From the NCBI GenBank assembly GCA_965204235.1, contig OZ241979.1:1798001-1862000 (forward strand): a DNA stretch of 64,000 bases. Direction: 5' to 3'. The notes under the pieces were generated by a model. The model was not told where the DNA came from. It was given only the letters and a program-made list of their open reading frames with translations, and did not search any database. This document shows positions 63,714 to 64,000 of the stretch, one piece after another (within the stretch, counting starts at the first letter, position 1; every line of letters begins with the position of its first letter). Source of the stretch: JAJDTQ01 sp965204235. GTDB lineage: Bacteria; Desulfobacterota; Binatia; UBA9968; JAJDTQ01. The translations under genes and the position numbers were made by a program.

Positions 63714-64000
63714 TTATCCTCCCGCGGAGGGGAATAAATCAGAGGTTCCTTTAAGGAAAGACAGGAAAAGAGATTTCAGTTGACCATTATACGTCGCTGC
63801 ATTCCCTGCGCATTTCTTCGAAAATTTATTCAAGAACTTGACCATGGACGGACTGTAGTCGTTGCCGTCGACAAGCATGGCGAAGCCTCTCAACAAGATC
63901 TCGATATCTTTCATGTGTAGATCAGGGTCTGGAGAGCCAGGCATAGTTCGCCAATTTGCTTCCGCGTTGATTTCGTTAAGCATGTCATAGAACTGAGAAT
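63714..64000 (-). pseudogene. DUF262-type (GmrSD-like) protein, C-terminus cut by IS5; continues beyond the window
   Basis: A minus-strand frame open from the window edge reads YDMLNEINAEANWRTMPG, then KDIEILLRGFAMLVDGNDY and SPSMVKFLNKFSKK, and enters the IS5 end after LFLSFLKG, stopping at 63714. The D-I-E-I-L-L-R-x-F-A pattern followed by Y-x3-M-x-x-F-L-N-x-F recalls the second half of DUF262 (GmrSD-type) proteins. The start lies outside the window. Low GC. Confidence 0.45.

Larger units (their letters stand above)
62519..63750 (-). mobile_element. Complete IS5-family insertion sequence
   Basis: Left end AGGAACCTCTGAACAATTCAG, right end complementary AGGAACCTCTGATTTATTCCC; 1232 bp with one intact transposase. 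Flanking 4-mers (GAAG and TTAA) differ, so the original duplication is lost, consistent with a deletion next to the element. Its ends are the likely source of the dispersed 110-bp MITEs. Confidence 0.85.

Noticed and set aside
62519..63750. Target-site duplication of the IS5 element
   Set aside because: The bases directly outside the two ends (GAAG and TTAA) do not match.
60157..64000. Prophage or integrative element spanning the right end
   Set aside because: Only transposases and broken defence genes are visible; no integrase, attachment repeats, tRNA gene or structural phage genes.

Overview
This is a GC-rich stretch of a Gram-negative chromosome. Gram-negative character is shown by a BamD-type lipoprotein, a TolC-family outer-membrane factor and several lipobox proteins. 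The gene content (TAXI/TRAP uptake, CaiB/BaiF CoA transferase, acyl-CoA dehydrogenases, Rieske dioxygenase, LLM flavin enzyme, TPP enzyme, modABC) fits an environmental catabolic heterotroph. The mix resembles uncultured Deltaproteobacteria/Tectomicrobia/Binatota-type lineages, but that placement is inference; no rRNA gene is present to fix it.

Layout. 1-4085 (minus): recA (cut by the left edge) behind a large M23 peptidase with five LysM/OapA-like modules. 4185-7595 (minus): two acyl-CoA dehydrogenases, a crotonase and a deleted SDR gene. 8032-13614: TolC-like factor, long BamD-like lipoprotein, an Ig-domain remnant, a membrane-anchored coiled coil and a two-RCK potassium channel. 13657-17566 (plus): modA-modB-modC and an MFS exporter. 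17989-19939: two-subunit Rieske dioxygenase, then a perfect 14-bp hairpin and a Schlafen-AlbA_2/ATPase gene. 21752-29899 (plus): ABM protein, CaiB/BaiF, AbrB-type permease, alpha/beta hydrolase, TAXI receptor plus fused TRAP permease, MBL hydrolase, second ABM protein. 29900-33115: PHP-UvrD fusion ending in a clamp-binding-like QLDLF. 34184-40225: PycB/OadA-like lyase, single-chain restriction-modification enzyme, DsbA remnant with an in-frame UGA, 2OG-Fe(II) oxygenase.

40314-45565 is a decayed, mobile-element-dense segment: two paralogous membrane-protein genes (the second broken), an IS1380 remnant and nested MITEs. 45685-50770 returns to housekeeping and catabolic genes: NAD-isocitrate dehydrogenase, LLM enzyme, NUDIX hydrolase, DMT transporter, orphan TAXI-like receptor. 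51371-57956 is a foreign modification/restriction island, visibly less GC-rich in its first 4 kb: three DNA methyltransferases and a PLD-type nuclease with a crippled ISL3 element between two of them. 58043-59758 is a TPP enzyme. 60157-64000 carries an intact IS4, a small lipoprotein and an intact IS5 lying between fragments of a HEPN gene and a DUF262 gene, probably the wreck of a defence locus.

Across the window run two dispersed MITE families. One (about 110 bp, containing the CGTTCGTCCTGAGCG motif) has the ends of the resident IS5 element, and in one copy a 4-bp target duplication can be read against empty sites nearby. The other (about 170-240 bp) has ISL3-type ends like those of the resident ISL3 element. 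Together they account for most of the longer gene-free intervals.
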